DNA of 64,000 nucleotides, taken from positions 1-64,000 of the forward strand of contig NZ_ML660173.1 of the NCBI RefSeq assembly GCF_007004725.1. The letters are read 5' to 3'. Source of the DNA: Aliikangiella coralliicola (lineage in GTDB: Bacteria > Pseudomonadota > Gammaproteobacteria > Enterobacterales > Kangiellaceae). The position numbers and the translations under genes were made by a program. The first letter of the stretch is position 1, and each line of letters starts with the position of its first letter. Shown here in pieces: positions 10,055 to 17,967 of this stretch. Under the pieces are notes generated by a model. It was not told where the DNA came from and made no database searches. It saw only the letters and a list, made by a program, of their open reading frames with translations.

Positions 10055-10225
10055 CATTCTCTCCCATCCGGACTATCACCGTCGGCTCTGGATTTTGACC
10101 AGATCTGCTGACCTTATCAAACATAACGCAAATTTAATGGTTGTTGATAAGCGCTCGCGGGCTTTTTCTGTGATAAAAGTTCAGAAACTACCGCCGGTGG
10201 GGAATTTCACCCCGCCCTGAGAATT
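10055..10225 (-). promoter_or_regulatory. FMN riboswitch (RFN element) of ribB
   Basis: Read on the minus strand, the conserved RFN blocks appear in order: a 5' AATTCTCAGGGCGGGGTGAA-type block, then CCCCACCGGCGGTA, a variable arm, the CAGCAGATCTGG region, ACGGTGATAGTCCGGATGGG, and a closing AGAGAA. It lies about 140 bases before the ribB start. The intervening segment has inverted repeats (CTGGTTT/AAACCAG) that could form the expression platform. Confidence 0.95.
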
Positions 10226-10397
10226 AAAAGTAAATTGTGCGCAGTCGAGCTGCACCCAGATCCTAATTGATCGCTACCATTGAGGCAATAAATGATCGCT
10301 AAAGCGCTTTATTTGAGCTTTACTTGAAGAAATTTGTTGTGTCTTAATGCGTTGTTATATTTAAATAACCGCTATATCACGCCAAGGAGTAGAATTA

Positions 10398-10937
10398 ATG
10401 CAATGTCCTAAATGTCGAAATGTCGATCTTAAGCCCACCAAACTTGATGAAGGTTTGTCGGCGATGGGGTGTAATCAGTGCCAGGGAGCATTCGTTTCAT
10501 TGCTTTATTATCGAGATTGGGCGGAGCGATCGGGTTCGGTGCATGATGCGCCTGAAGTAGAATTGCTTAAAGGGTTTGACAGCGAAGATACGCCTACTGC
10601 TTTAAGTTGTCCAAAGTGTCTCAAACTAATGCAAAAATTTAGAATTTCAGGCTGCTCTAATAATCGTCTTGATTTGTGTACTTCCTGTGACGAGGCCTGG
10701 TTAGACGGAGGCGAGTGGGAATTGCTTAAAGCTTTGGAGTTGAGTAAAGAGATGCCGCTGGTATTTACAGAGCGATGGCAAAAGAAAGTCAGAGAGCAAA
10801 TTTCAGAGGATACCAGACGCCAACGGTTCTTAACTATCTTGGGAAAAGAAGATCTGGAAAAAGCAGATGAATTTAGAGAGTGGATAAAAACACATCCAAA
10901 ACGTCACGATATTATATTTTATGTTAACCATGAGTAA
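10398..10937 (+). CDS. TFIIB-type zinc-ribbon protein
   Basis: This 179-residue protein has two zinc-ribbon knuckle sets. The first is MQCPKCRNVDL with MGCNQCQGAFV (about residues 1-35). The second is LSCPKCLKLM with LDLCTSCDEAWLDGGEWELL (about 73-112). The second has the CxxC...DGGE pattern typical of zf-TFIIB domain proteins. The C-terminal part is helical and charged. The role is unknown; such proteins are cytoplasmic and probably bind zinc. AAGGAG lies just before the ATG. It is divergent from ribB. Confidence 0.85.
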   Translation: MQCPKCRNVDLKPTKLDEGLSAMGCNQCQGAFVSLLYYRDWAERSGSVHDAPEVELLKGFDSEDTPTALSCPKCLKLMQKFRISGCSNNRLDLCTSCDEAWLDGGEWELLKALELSKEMPLVFTERWQKKVREQISEDTRRQRFLTILGKEDLEKADEFREWIKTHPKRHDIIFYVNHE

Positions 10938-10979
10938 TGGTTTTAGCCGTTACAAGAGGAGTTTTATTTAACAGGATTT

Positions 10980-11021
10980 TTTACAGAGCTTGCTTTACAG
11001 AGTTTACTTTACAGAATTTAC
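10980..11021. repeat. Three 14-bp tandem repeats
   Basis: Three direct copies of TTTACAGAGTTTAC (one or two changes each) fill most of the gap between the zinc-ribbon gene and the next gene. Function is unknown; similar short tandem repeats occur elsewhere in this window. Confidence 0.75.
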
Positions 11022-11112
11022 CTTTTCAAAACTTTTACTCAATCGTGTTTACCAGATTATCGAGTTGAAGTGATGATTATTTAGTCGAGAATATTTTTTA
11101 GTTGAGAATGCT

Positions 11113-11706
11113 ATGTCTACGAAAAAAACTGAGTCAACAAAACAAACGACCTCTGCGGAAGATTACACTCAGGAACATTTAATTAATTTTTTAAGAGGGG
11201 CGACTATTGAGGGATTGTTAAATCCGGCTGTCGCGAAAAGTCGATTAAATGCAGTTGAAAATTTATTTGTTGAACTCACTGACGAAGAGCGAAAAGATCT
11301 TCGTCTGGTCGATGTAGATGTTTTGTGTTCGCGGTTTCACAAATTACACGATAGCAGTATCAGGCCTGAAGTTTTAGAGCTTTATCATAAAAGAACCAGC
11401 GCGGCTTTAGTTGATTATTTTTCCTGGCTGGATGATCCCGGTTCGTTTTTTTCTATCGGCGGTGACACCATCCGCAAAGACAAACGCTACAAAGCTTCCG
11501 AAAAAGAAGTATCATTTGAGCAAAAAGCATTGGAAGAAATCACGCTCGCAACAAGTGAGAGGGCAGCGGATATTTTCTCAATTCCTTTAAGAGAAGATAA
11601 AACGGTTTATGTTCAAAATTTGCCACTCGACCTGACCCAAAAAGAAGCACTCAAAATAGCAAAAGTGATCCAGGCTTTGGCGCAATCTCAAGAGTCGGAG
11701 GCATAG
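11113..11706 (+). CDS. Hypothetical protein, 197 aa
   Basis: I do not recognise this protein. It has a Thr/Ser/Lys-rich N-terminus (about 20 residues), then a mixed helical domain with LVDYFSWLDDPGSFFSIGGD near the middle and a charged helical C-terminus. There is no signal peptide or membrane segment. The stop is four bases before the start of the membrane protein at 11711, so the two form a translationally close pair and probably work together. Confidence 0.7.
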   Translation: MSTKKTESTKQTTSAEDYTQEHLINFLRGATIEGLLNPAVAKSRLNAVENLFVELTDEERKDLRLVDVDVLCSRFHKLHDSSIRPEVLELYHKRTSAALVDYFSWLDDPGSFFSIGGDTIRKDKRYKASEKEVSFEQKALEEITLATSERAADIFSIPLREDKTVYVQNLPLDLTQKEALKIAKVIQALAQSQESEA

Positions 11707-11710
11707 TCAA

Positions 11711-12307
11711 ATGAATACTAGCCGTATGTTACTGATTGCGCCGTTAGCTATTTTTGGTTTTTCGGGTATCGCTTTATACATTTACTTTATTTTTCCAGCG
11801 CCGCCTGGGCCATTTCACGATAACCTTGTACCTGAGCTTATCGGTTTTTGCATGGAAGGTTTTTTTCTGGTAGGGCTTTTATCATTAATTCAAACTTCGC
11901 GAGAAAGAGCGCGTAGAAAAGAATTATGGTTAAGTTTACGCGGTGTTTTGCGCGGCTTGTTATCCCAGTTAGATATTGCGTTTCTATCTCCCAATGCTGA
12001 ACCAACCGCAACAAAAAAATTAGAAGAGGATATGCAGGTTGTCAGCACGTTGATGCGAGAACTTGAAGGAAACCGTTTAAATTTACGCAGCATGACATCG
12101 TTAAAGCGCGAAAGTATTGAAACGATTTCTCTGGCCAGGGACATGATTCCAGTCGCAGCACAATTGAGCGCAGTTCACATGCGATGGTGGATAGCAACCG
12201 TTGATAGCATGCGCCAGTTATCAAAAGCACAAACGCGAGAGGCCGTCGAGCAAAGTGTTTATTTGATGCTTGAAAATATGAATGAGTTTGATCAGCTGGG
12301 TTATTAA
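11711..12307 (+). CDS. Two-helix inner-membrane protein, 198 aa
   Basis: The N-terminus carries two hydrophobic segments (about residues 6-29 and 43-62) joined by a Pro-rich loop (FPAPPGPF), then a long helical cytoplasmic domain of about 135 residues with possible coiled-coil character. I know no family name for it. It sits four bases after the preceding soluble gene, suggesting a membrane anchor plus partner. A strong terminator ends the pair. Confidence 0.7.
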   Translation: MNTSRMLLIAPLAIFGFSGIALYIYFIFPAPPGPFHDNLVPELIGFCMEGFFLVGLLSLIQTSRERARRKELWLSLRGVLRGLLSQLDIAFLSPNAEPTATKKLEEDMQVVSTLMRELEGNRLNLRSMTSLKRESIETISLARDMIPVAAQLSAVHMRWWIATVDSMRQLSKAQTREAVEQSVYLMLENMNEFDQLGY

Positions 12308-12341
12308 TACCTCTGGCTAGAGTGTGATTGACGTGAGAATT

Positions 12342-12382
12342 AAAAAAAGCCACTCACAACATAAGTTGCGAGTGGCTTTTTA
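12342..12382. terminator. Bidirectional terminator
   Basis: A GCCACTC.CAAC / GTTG.GAGTGGC stem of about twelve pairs with one mismatch and an ATAA loop is flanked by A7 and T5. It serves the pair ending at 12307 and possibly the chitinase transcript coming from the right. Confidence 0.85.
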
Positions 12383-12489
12383 CTCGGTGTTTAATTTAGC
12401 GTCTCGTGTTAGTAATTCATAACTTATAATTCATAATTATTCATTCAAGAATTACTAAATTGATGCTCACTAAATCAAACATTCCCCCC

Positions 12490-15400
12490 CTAATAACTAC
12501 ACACAAATTCCCAGCTTCCATCGCTTCCTGGTGTCGATTTAGTCCACCAGTTGGCTTGATAAACAGCACTGTTATGACGCATCCGATCCCCTTGACCTGC
12601 GTGACTTGGGTTACCTTGCCAGTCGGTTTGTGGCCAATCAGGATACTCATTGTAGTCTGTTGGGTCGACACCTAAAGCAGAGCATCCGTCGCCTGAATTA
12701 AGATCGCCTGGCGGTAACTCTGGGTGCTCCTGCTTAATGGCAAATTCAAATCCTTTTGTTTTTATTACCCAGTTTGAAGGCATTGATGTTGGCAGATAGT
12801 ATCTGATTTTTATCGCCCACTCTCCGCCATCTGGTATGGTCTGTGATGCTGGTAAGGTAAACTTCACTCGATGGAAGTTGTTTTCCAGACCGCCAATGTT
12901 ATTACCCGCTGAATTTGAACCGTCGACTACCACAGTTAAACCAGCACCGCTTTGATCATTCATTGAACCAGGCGCTGAGGTTGAGTAATCAAAATAAAAC
13001 TCAGAACCACCGTCAATAACACTGCCGGTGTGGTTTTTAATCACTAATTCAGGTGTGATTGGATAGTTACTATCACCTAACGCAAAGTTACGTAGCTCAA
13101 CGCGAATATCGACTTGCTCAGCAGGCATATCGATTTCTGCACGTTTATTTCCATAAGGTGCTGCGTTGGCAAATTTATTAGCGATGGCGCGAGTCATTGA
13201 ACTACCCATCATGTATTGATTATTTTGAGAATCCCAGTCAAAGTCTCCTGCTAATTCCCAGAACATGATTCCGCCCAGTCCTTTGTCAATCACGTAGTCA
13301 GCTTTGGTATTAATTGATTCTAAATCTTCGGTTGAAAGATAGACTTTTTTCTCCGAGTTCCATAACCAGGGAGTAACCATGGTGGTGTTGTAGTGGCGGG
13401 TGTAAGTGCCCTTAAGTTGGTGATCAGGGTTGTTAGCAGGATCCAGTCCATAGGCTTCAAGATAATCACCAGAAATACCTTGTTCAAGGTTCTTGGCGTG
13501 CCACATAGGGTTAGAACCAGCGCCCATTTCGTTGCCATTTGCATCTTTATCATGCCATAAATTATCGATGCCGATAGCGCCGTAACCGCATTTGTTAGTA
13601 TCACCGGTACCGGTGCCATCTGGACACTCTGATTGATTTGGTAGTTCTGCTGTACCCCATAATCCGTTAGTTCCACCTTGAACTTCTTTCCAGCCACGGG
13701 TGTAGTAAGGTACACCAATGTTGATTCGACCGGCAGGTAGTGAGCCGCGGAAGTAATGGTAAGCCCAGTCCGTGTTCAGGTAACCGATATTTTCGTATGG
13801 TCCGCCGTAGGCATTCCACGCAAGCAATTCTGCATCTTCACCGTTATCGTAAAGCGCTGCGTTGGGGCCGACAAACTGATTCCACGCACCGTGTAAGTCA
13901 TAGGACATGATGTTGACATAATCGAGGTACTTGGCAGATTCATAAACTTCCATTCCTCTTAATAGATAACCTGAAGAAGGCGCTGCGACAGTCAGCATGT
14001 AGTGAGTTGAATCTGCTTGCCCAGCGGCGTCCAGTTTTTCTCTAAGCACTCTCATTAACACAACGTAAGAAGCGTTGAGTCCCGCGCGACGAGCGTTGGA
14101 AATAGGGAAATCAGTGGGGTTTCCTGCGTCGGTCATCGATGTTGCGTATTCATAATCGATGTCGACACCATCGAAACCATATTGGCGAATAAACGCGACC
14201 GCTGAATCGGCAAATGTATCGATCCCTGCGTGATTAATTGAGTTATCAGCGTTAGTGGTCATAGTGTAGAAACCACCGCTTTTGACAAAATCTCCGTTAT
14301 CATCGAAGTAGCCACCAGTTTCTGCCCAGCCACCGACAGATATTAAAGTTTTAACATGCGTATGTTGTTTCTTAAACTTATTAAGAAGATTGAAATGACC
14401 TTTATATGAGAAAGAGGGGTCCATTTCAGCGCCTGGAACATTAGGCCATTCCATCCCTGTTGCGGGATTGTTTGGTCCATCTTTACCGACCGATACGCGA
14501 TTATTTTGATCAACGTGCGCAAATGCGTAATTGATGTGTGTTAATTGCTCCCATGGGATTTGATTGGCCAGATAAGCGGGACCGTTATTACCCGTGCGCC
14601 AGCTTGTGAAGTAACCAATCACTCGACGTTTCGCGCCGCCCATTTTTTCTCGTCCGTCAAGATCATAGATGGCACAGTATTGGGAATTCACATCAGGCGT
14701 GCTGTATAGTCCGTCAGGCCGACAATCTTCTTGAGAGCCTCCGCCGTCACCAGCCACGGTAAAACTAACACTGTTTGAGTTACCTTTTGCGCCATGATTA
14801 TCGGTGGCCGTTGCTGTCAAATTATGTTGACCGGCAGTCGCAGTCCAGCTTGCAGAATAAGGCGCCGAGGTATCGATGCCGATCGATTGACTGTCGACAA
14901 AAAACTCGACTGAAGAAACGTCACCATCAGAATCGCTTGCTGAAGCGGTGAAGGTAACTGCGTCGCCTTGCTTAATATCACCAGCGGGCGTATCCACAGT
15001 GACAGTCGGTGCTGCATTGGCAGTTACTGAAAAACTGACGCTGGTAGAATCGGTTGAGTCGTTGCGGTTGTCGGTCGCACGAGCGAATAACTGGTGGTCG
15101 CCAGCAGCCGCTTGCCATTCAATAGAGTAAGGAGCGGTAGTGTCAACGCCAACTGACTTATTGTCGACGAAGAATTCAACTTTTGTTACGGTTCCGTCAT
15201 CATCGCTGGCTGTTGCGGTGAAAGTGATGGTATTGCCTTCGACTGTACCGCTGCCGGGTTGAGAGACGCTAACATTTGGCGGTATGTTTGGTGCGTCACT
15301 CACGCTAACATTGACCCTTGTTGACGACGTGTTCGCTTGCAAATTATCGTAGGCGATTGCGTAAATTGTGTGGTCACCGGAAACAGCAGTCCAGTTAGTT

Positions 15401-15816
15401 GAATAAGGTTGCGTACTATCGGTGGCGGTTAAATTACCATCAACGTAGAACTCAACTTTATCAATTGTTCCATCAGAATCGCTAGCATTGGCTGTAATTG
15501 AAACGTTATCACCAGTGGTGTAACTAGCATTATCACTCGGCGCTGTCAGCGAGATTTCAGGAGCAACATTATCGCTCGCGCAGTCATCCAGAAATTTCCA
15601 TTCCTGCCATGGTCCAGAATGAGTTTCCGGATCATTGCCCTGTGTCCACCACGCAGCTTTATAGGCTTTGTTATTGTGTTGTACTTCAGTGCCACCGGTG
15701 TAGGCAATATTGCTTTGCCAAGCAGGGAGGTTGGTACAATCATAGGTAAAGGCATGGCTGTTTAAAGAAAACAAGCCAGCTAAACCTATTAGAAGTTTTT
15801 GCTTAGTTGGTTTCAT
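12490..15816 (-). CDS. Secreted multidomain GH18 chitinase
   Basis: This 1108-residue enzyme should hydrolyse beta-1,4-GlcNAc bonds of chitin outside the cell. In order: signal peptide (1-22); a CBM5/12-type chitin-binding domain with WQSNIAYTGGTEVQHNNKAY (about 30-75); three bacterial Ig-like repeats, each with VEF(Y/F)VD (about 83-355); a GH18 barrel (about 385-860) with the DxxDxDxE motif in FDGVDIDYEY near residue 550; a beta-type domain; and a second CBM5/12 at the end (HNSAVYQANWWT). The catalytic Glu and both chitin-binding aromatic sets are intact. Two more chitinases follow on the same strand. Confidence 0.95.
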   Translation of the reverse strand: MKPTKQKLLIGLAGLFSLNSHAFTYDCTNLPAWQSNIAYTGGTEVQHNNKAYKAAWWTQGNDPETHSGPWQEWKFLDDCASDNVAPEISLTAPSDNASYTTGDNVSITANASDSDGTIDKVEFYVDGNLTATDSTQPYSTNWTAVSGDHTIYAIAYDNLQANTSSTRVNVSVSDAPNIPPNVSVSQPGSGTVEGNTITFTATASDDDGTVTKVEFFVDNKSVGVDTTAPYSIEWQAAAGDHQLFARATDNRNDSTDSTSVSFSVTANAAPTVTVDTPAGDIKQGDAVTFTASASDSDGDVSSVEFFVDSQSIGIDTSAPYSASWTATAGQHNLTATATDNHGAKGNSNSVSFTVAGDGGGSQEDCRPDGLYSTPDVNSQYCAIYDLDGREKMGGAKRRVIGYFTSWRTGNNGPAYLANQIPWEQLTHINYAFAHVDQNNRVSVGKDGPNNPATGMEWPNVPGAEMDPSFSYKGHFNLLNKFKKQHTHVKTLISVGGWAETGGYFDDNGDFVKSGGFYTMTTNADNSINHAGIDTFADSAVAFIRQYGFDGVDIDYEYATSMTDAGNPTDFPISNARRAGLNASYVVLMRVLREKLDAAGQADSTHYMLTVAAPSSGYLLRGMEVYESAKYLDYVNIMSYDLHGAWNQFVGPNAALYDNGEDAELLAWNAYGGPYENIGYLNTDWAYHYFRGSLPAGRINIGVPYYTRGWKEVQGGTNGLWGTAELPNQSECPDGTGTGDTNKCGYGAIGIDNLWHDKDANGNEMGAGSNPMWHAKNLEQGISGDYLEAYGLDPANNPDHQLKGTYTRHYNTTMVTPWLWNSEKKVYLSTEDLESINTKADYVIDKGLGGIMFWELAGDFDWDSQNNQYMMGSSMTRAIANKFANAAPYGNKRAEIDMPAEQVDIRVELRNFALGDSNYPITPELVIKNHTGSVIDGGSEFYFDYSTSAPGSMNDQSGAGLTVVVDGSNSAGNNIGGLENNFHRVKFTLPASQTIPDGGEWAIKIRYYLPTSMPSNWVIKTKGFEFAIKQEHPELPPGDLNSGDGCSALGVDPTDYNEYPDWPQTDWQGNPSHAGQGDRMRHNSAVYQANWWTKSTPGSDGSWEFVCSY

Positions 15817-15858
15817 TGTTCTGTACTCTATTATGAATTGGTTTTGATTGTTTTAATT

Positions 15859-15884
15859 AAAAAAAGCCGGAGAAAAAATCCGGC
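15859..15884 (-). terminator. Terminator after the GH19 gene
   Basis: On the minus strand, GCCGGA and TCCGGC enclose a T-rich loop and are followed by TTTTTTT. It ends the GH19 transcript before the next chitinase gene, so that gene may need its own promoter. Confidence 0.75.
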
Positions 15885-15894
15885 ATTGAACGAA

Positions 15895-17811
15895 CTATTG
15901 CACCACTTCCACATCAAAATAATGCTCAACACATTTTTGATAATCTCCGGGAATTAGCGCAGAGTAGGCTGTTTGATAACCTACGGTTTTACACATAAAA
16001 CTTTTGCCTTCGGGCATATCGGCGTGGTAACTCCAGTCCTGGTCCAGACTGATTAGCATGGCACCTGCGCCTTGAGTATCGAACCTGCCCTGATTAGCAC
16101 AACCGAGCTGTTCGTCAGCGGCTATTGGTACATTGAGTGCCGCAGCGTGTTTTTTGTAATAGGCAATTCGATTTTTTGATTGAGCTTTTTCCTGACCATT
16201 AGCTGTACCGCATTCGATACCACCATTAATAATATTGGTGGTGGCGCCAAAGCCTGCGGTAATGCCTAAACTCAAATCATGAGCGTTGGGCGTCCAGGTG
16301 CCGTCGATGACATGTAACATGCTTGGCTTGGGAGGCTGCGGATAAACAAAGAAAAATACCGCTGATGCCAGGTTAAGCCAGGTTCGCGCAACGCGGTCAG
16401 GATCGTTCAGGAGAACAGTAGTGTCGCCAAACATGGCTTGAGAAAACGGACCGTAGTTGTAGTTATAACTTAACTGTTTAGCGCCGCGGCCAAAGTATTT
16501 TTTATAGCTGCCGTCTGCATTTTTACCGCAAACCCAGGTTTTGCCTTGCCAGGTAGAAGGTGAACATTCTGCGTTATACCCGCATCCAGGACCTTCCTCA
16601 GTGCAGCCTATTTCGCGCAAGTAAACCAATCCTTGACGCCATTCTTCGATCGCTGAATTTGGATTGTGGCCACCGGTTTCCTGAGTGAAATGAGCGAACA
16701 TTGTGGCCAGGGATTTGCGGCAAATCGCATCGGAATCCCGACCGTCGGTGTAGGTGCCACAGAAGGCCTTAAATTTGGCAACGGCTCGCAAGAATCGCGT
16801 ATAGGAGTAATCTTCGTGTCTTTCAATGAAAGTGTAGTTCCATTGATCTTCATTTAAAATTGCTTCAACGCGTTTAACGTTTTCCGGATTTGCCGCTCGG
16901 TTTGGCACCACTGCTTCTACCACATCGTTGTCGCGAATGGCTATCGACGCCTTCACTAGCTGGAATAATTCGCTGGAGGTCAACTGAGCTTCCATTGCAT
17001 CAATCTCGGCTTGGGTCATGGTGTAACCACCGCCAGGTTTAGGGATGGGGTTCGGTTTATCTGGATTGGGTTGGCCGCCACTTTTAGTGACTGTTACTGT
17101 CTTTGTGTTACTGGATGAACAAACTTCTTGCTGCTGATTAGCATTACAAAGCTCTATTTTAAAAACGTAATCTCCAACAGCTGTCAGGTTAACTGTATGT
17201 GATCCTGATTGTTGACTTTGAGCAGGGATAGATTGGGTGTGAACGCGCGAATTATTCTGATTAACGTGCCAGACAGTTCCACTTTCTCCTGACCATTTAT
17301 TCCACTCAAGAGCAAGTTCTACTGCACCCACACTCAAATCCAGATTGCCATTAATATTTGATAAGCTAGGAGCGGCCGGTGTTTTTAATCCACCAGGATC
17401 TCCACCGCCATCGCCTGCACCCACCTGGATGTTTTTAGTGGCGCTATCAACACAGGTTTCTTCGTTACCTTGAACATTACAAAGACTGACAACATAGGCA
17501 TAGTTACCGTCGGCGTTGACTGTTACCTGGTAGCTATCCGACTGCGCACTATTTCCGTTTGCCTGTAATGAAGCTGAATGAATGACGGCACCATTTTGTT
17601 TTAAGCGCCATAGATTGCCGTTGGTTCCCCACCACATATTCCAGGTAATGGTGTAATCGGCTTTACCGTTGTTGAGCGTATACTCTGTGGGCATCCATGC
17701 GATGTTAGGCGCTTTCGGTGCAGCAGGCGCAGACCAACTGACAGTGGATAATGTAGAGAAGGAGCCGCCAACTAATAGCAACAATGTGCTTAGTTTATTT
17801 TTCTTTATCAT
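15895..17811 (-). CDS. Secreted GH19 chitinase with two ChiA-N-type domains
   Basis: This 638-residue protein is a family 19 endochitinase, unrelated in fold to its GH18 neighbours. A signal peptide (about 1-27) is followed by two fibronectin-like domains of the kind at the N-terminus of chitinase A: NMWWGTNGNLWRLKQNGAVI near residue 60 and a second near 190. A Pro/Gly/Lys linker precedes the GH19 domain (about 270-638). The catalytic Glu is in HFTQETGGHNPNS near residue 377, and GRGAKQLSYNYNYGPFS is the typical substrate loop. GH18 and GH19 enzymes have different stereochemistry, so the set is complementary. Confidence 0.93.
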   Translation of the reverse strand: MIKKNKLSTLLLLVGGSFSTLSTVSWSAPAAPKAPNIAWMPTEYTLNNGKADYTITWNMWWGTNGNLWRLKQNGAVIHSASLQANGNSAQSDSYQVTVNADGNYAYVVSLCNVQGNEETCVDSATKNIQVGAGDGGGDPGGLKTPAAPSLSNINGNLDLSVGAVELALEWNKWSGESGTVWHVNQNNSRVHTQSIPAQSQQSGSHTVNLTAVGDYVFKIELCNANQQQEVCSSSNTKTVTVTKSGGQPNPDKPNPIPKPGGGYTMTQAEIDAMEAQLTSSELFQLVKASIAIRDNDVVEAVVPNRAANPENVKRVEAILNEDQWNYTFIERHEDYSYTRFLRAVAKFKAFCGTYTDGRDSDAICRKSLATMFAHFTQETGGHNPNSAIEEWRQGLVYLREIGCTEEGPGCGYNAECSPSTWQGKTWVCGKNADGSYKKYFGRGAKQLSYNYNYGPFSQAMFGDTTVLLNDPDRVARTWLNLASAVFFFVYPQPPKPSMLHVIDGTWTPNAHDLSLGITAGFGATTNIINGGIECGTANGQEKAQSKNRIAYYKKHAAALNVPIAADEQLGCANQGRFDTQGAGAMLISLDQDWSYHADMPEGKSFMCKTVGYQTAYSALIPGDYQKCVEHYFDVEVVQ

Positions 17812-17927
17812 GACTTTTTCCTCAGTTAATTGCTTTAATATTTCTTCAACGAAGTTACTGAAAATTGTCTTGGCCTAACTGCAATGTATTAACCAAAACA
17901 AAAACAGCAAATTTTCATTTAAATGAC

Positions 17928-17952
17928 AAAGGCTCACGATTTGCGAGCCTTT
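17928..17952 (-). terminator. Terminator after the upstream GH18 gene
   Basis: AAAGGCTC-..-GAGCCTTT hairpin, 15 bases past the stop codon of the GH18 gene on the minus strand, with an A/T-rich tail. Confidence 0.7.
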
Positions 17953-17967
17953 ATTAATGAGGAAATA

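Noticed and set aside
13320-13718. Overlapping open frame within the GH18 gene
   Set aside because: It lies fully inside the chitinase catalytic domain in another frame and has no family pattern.
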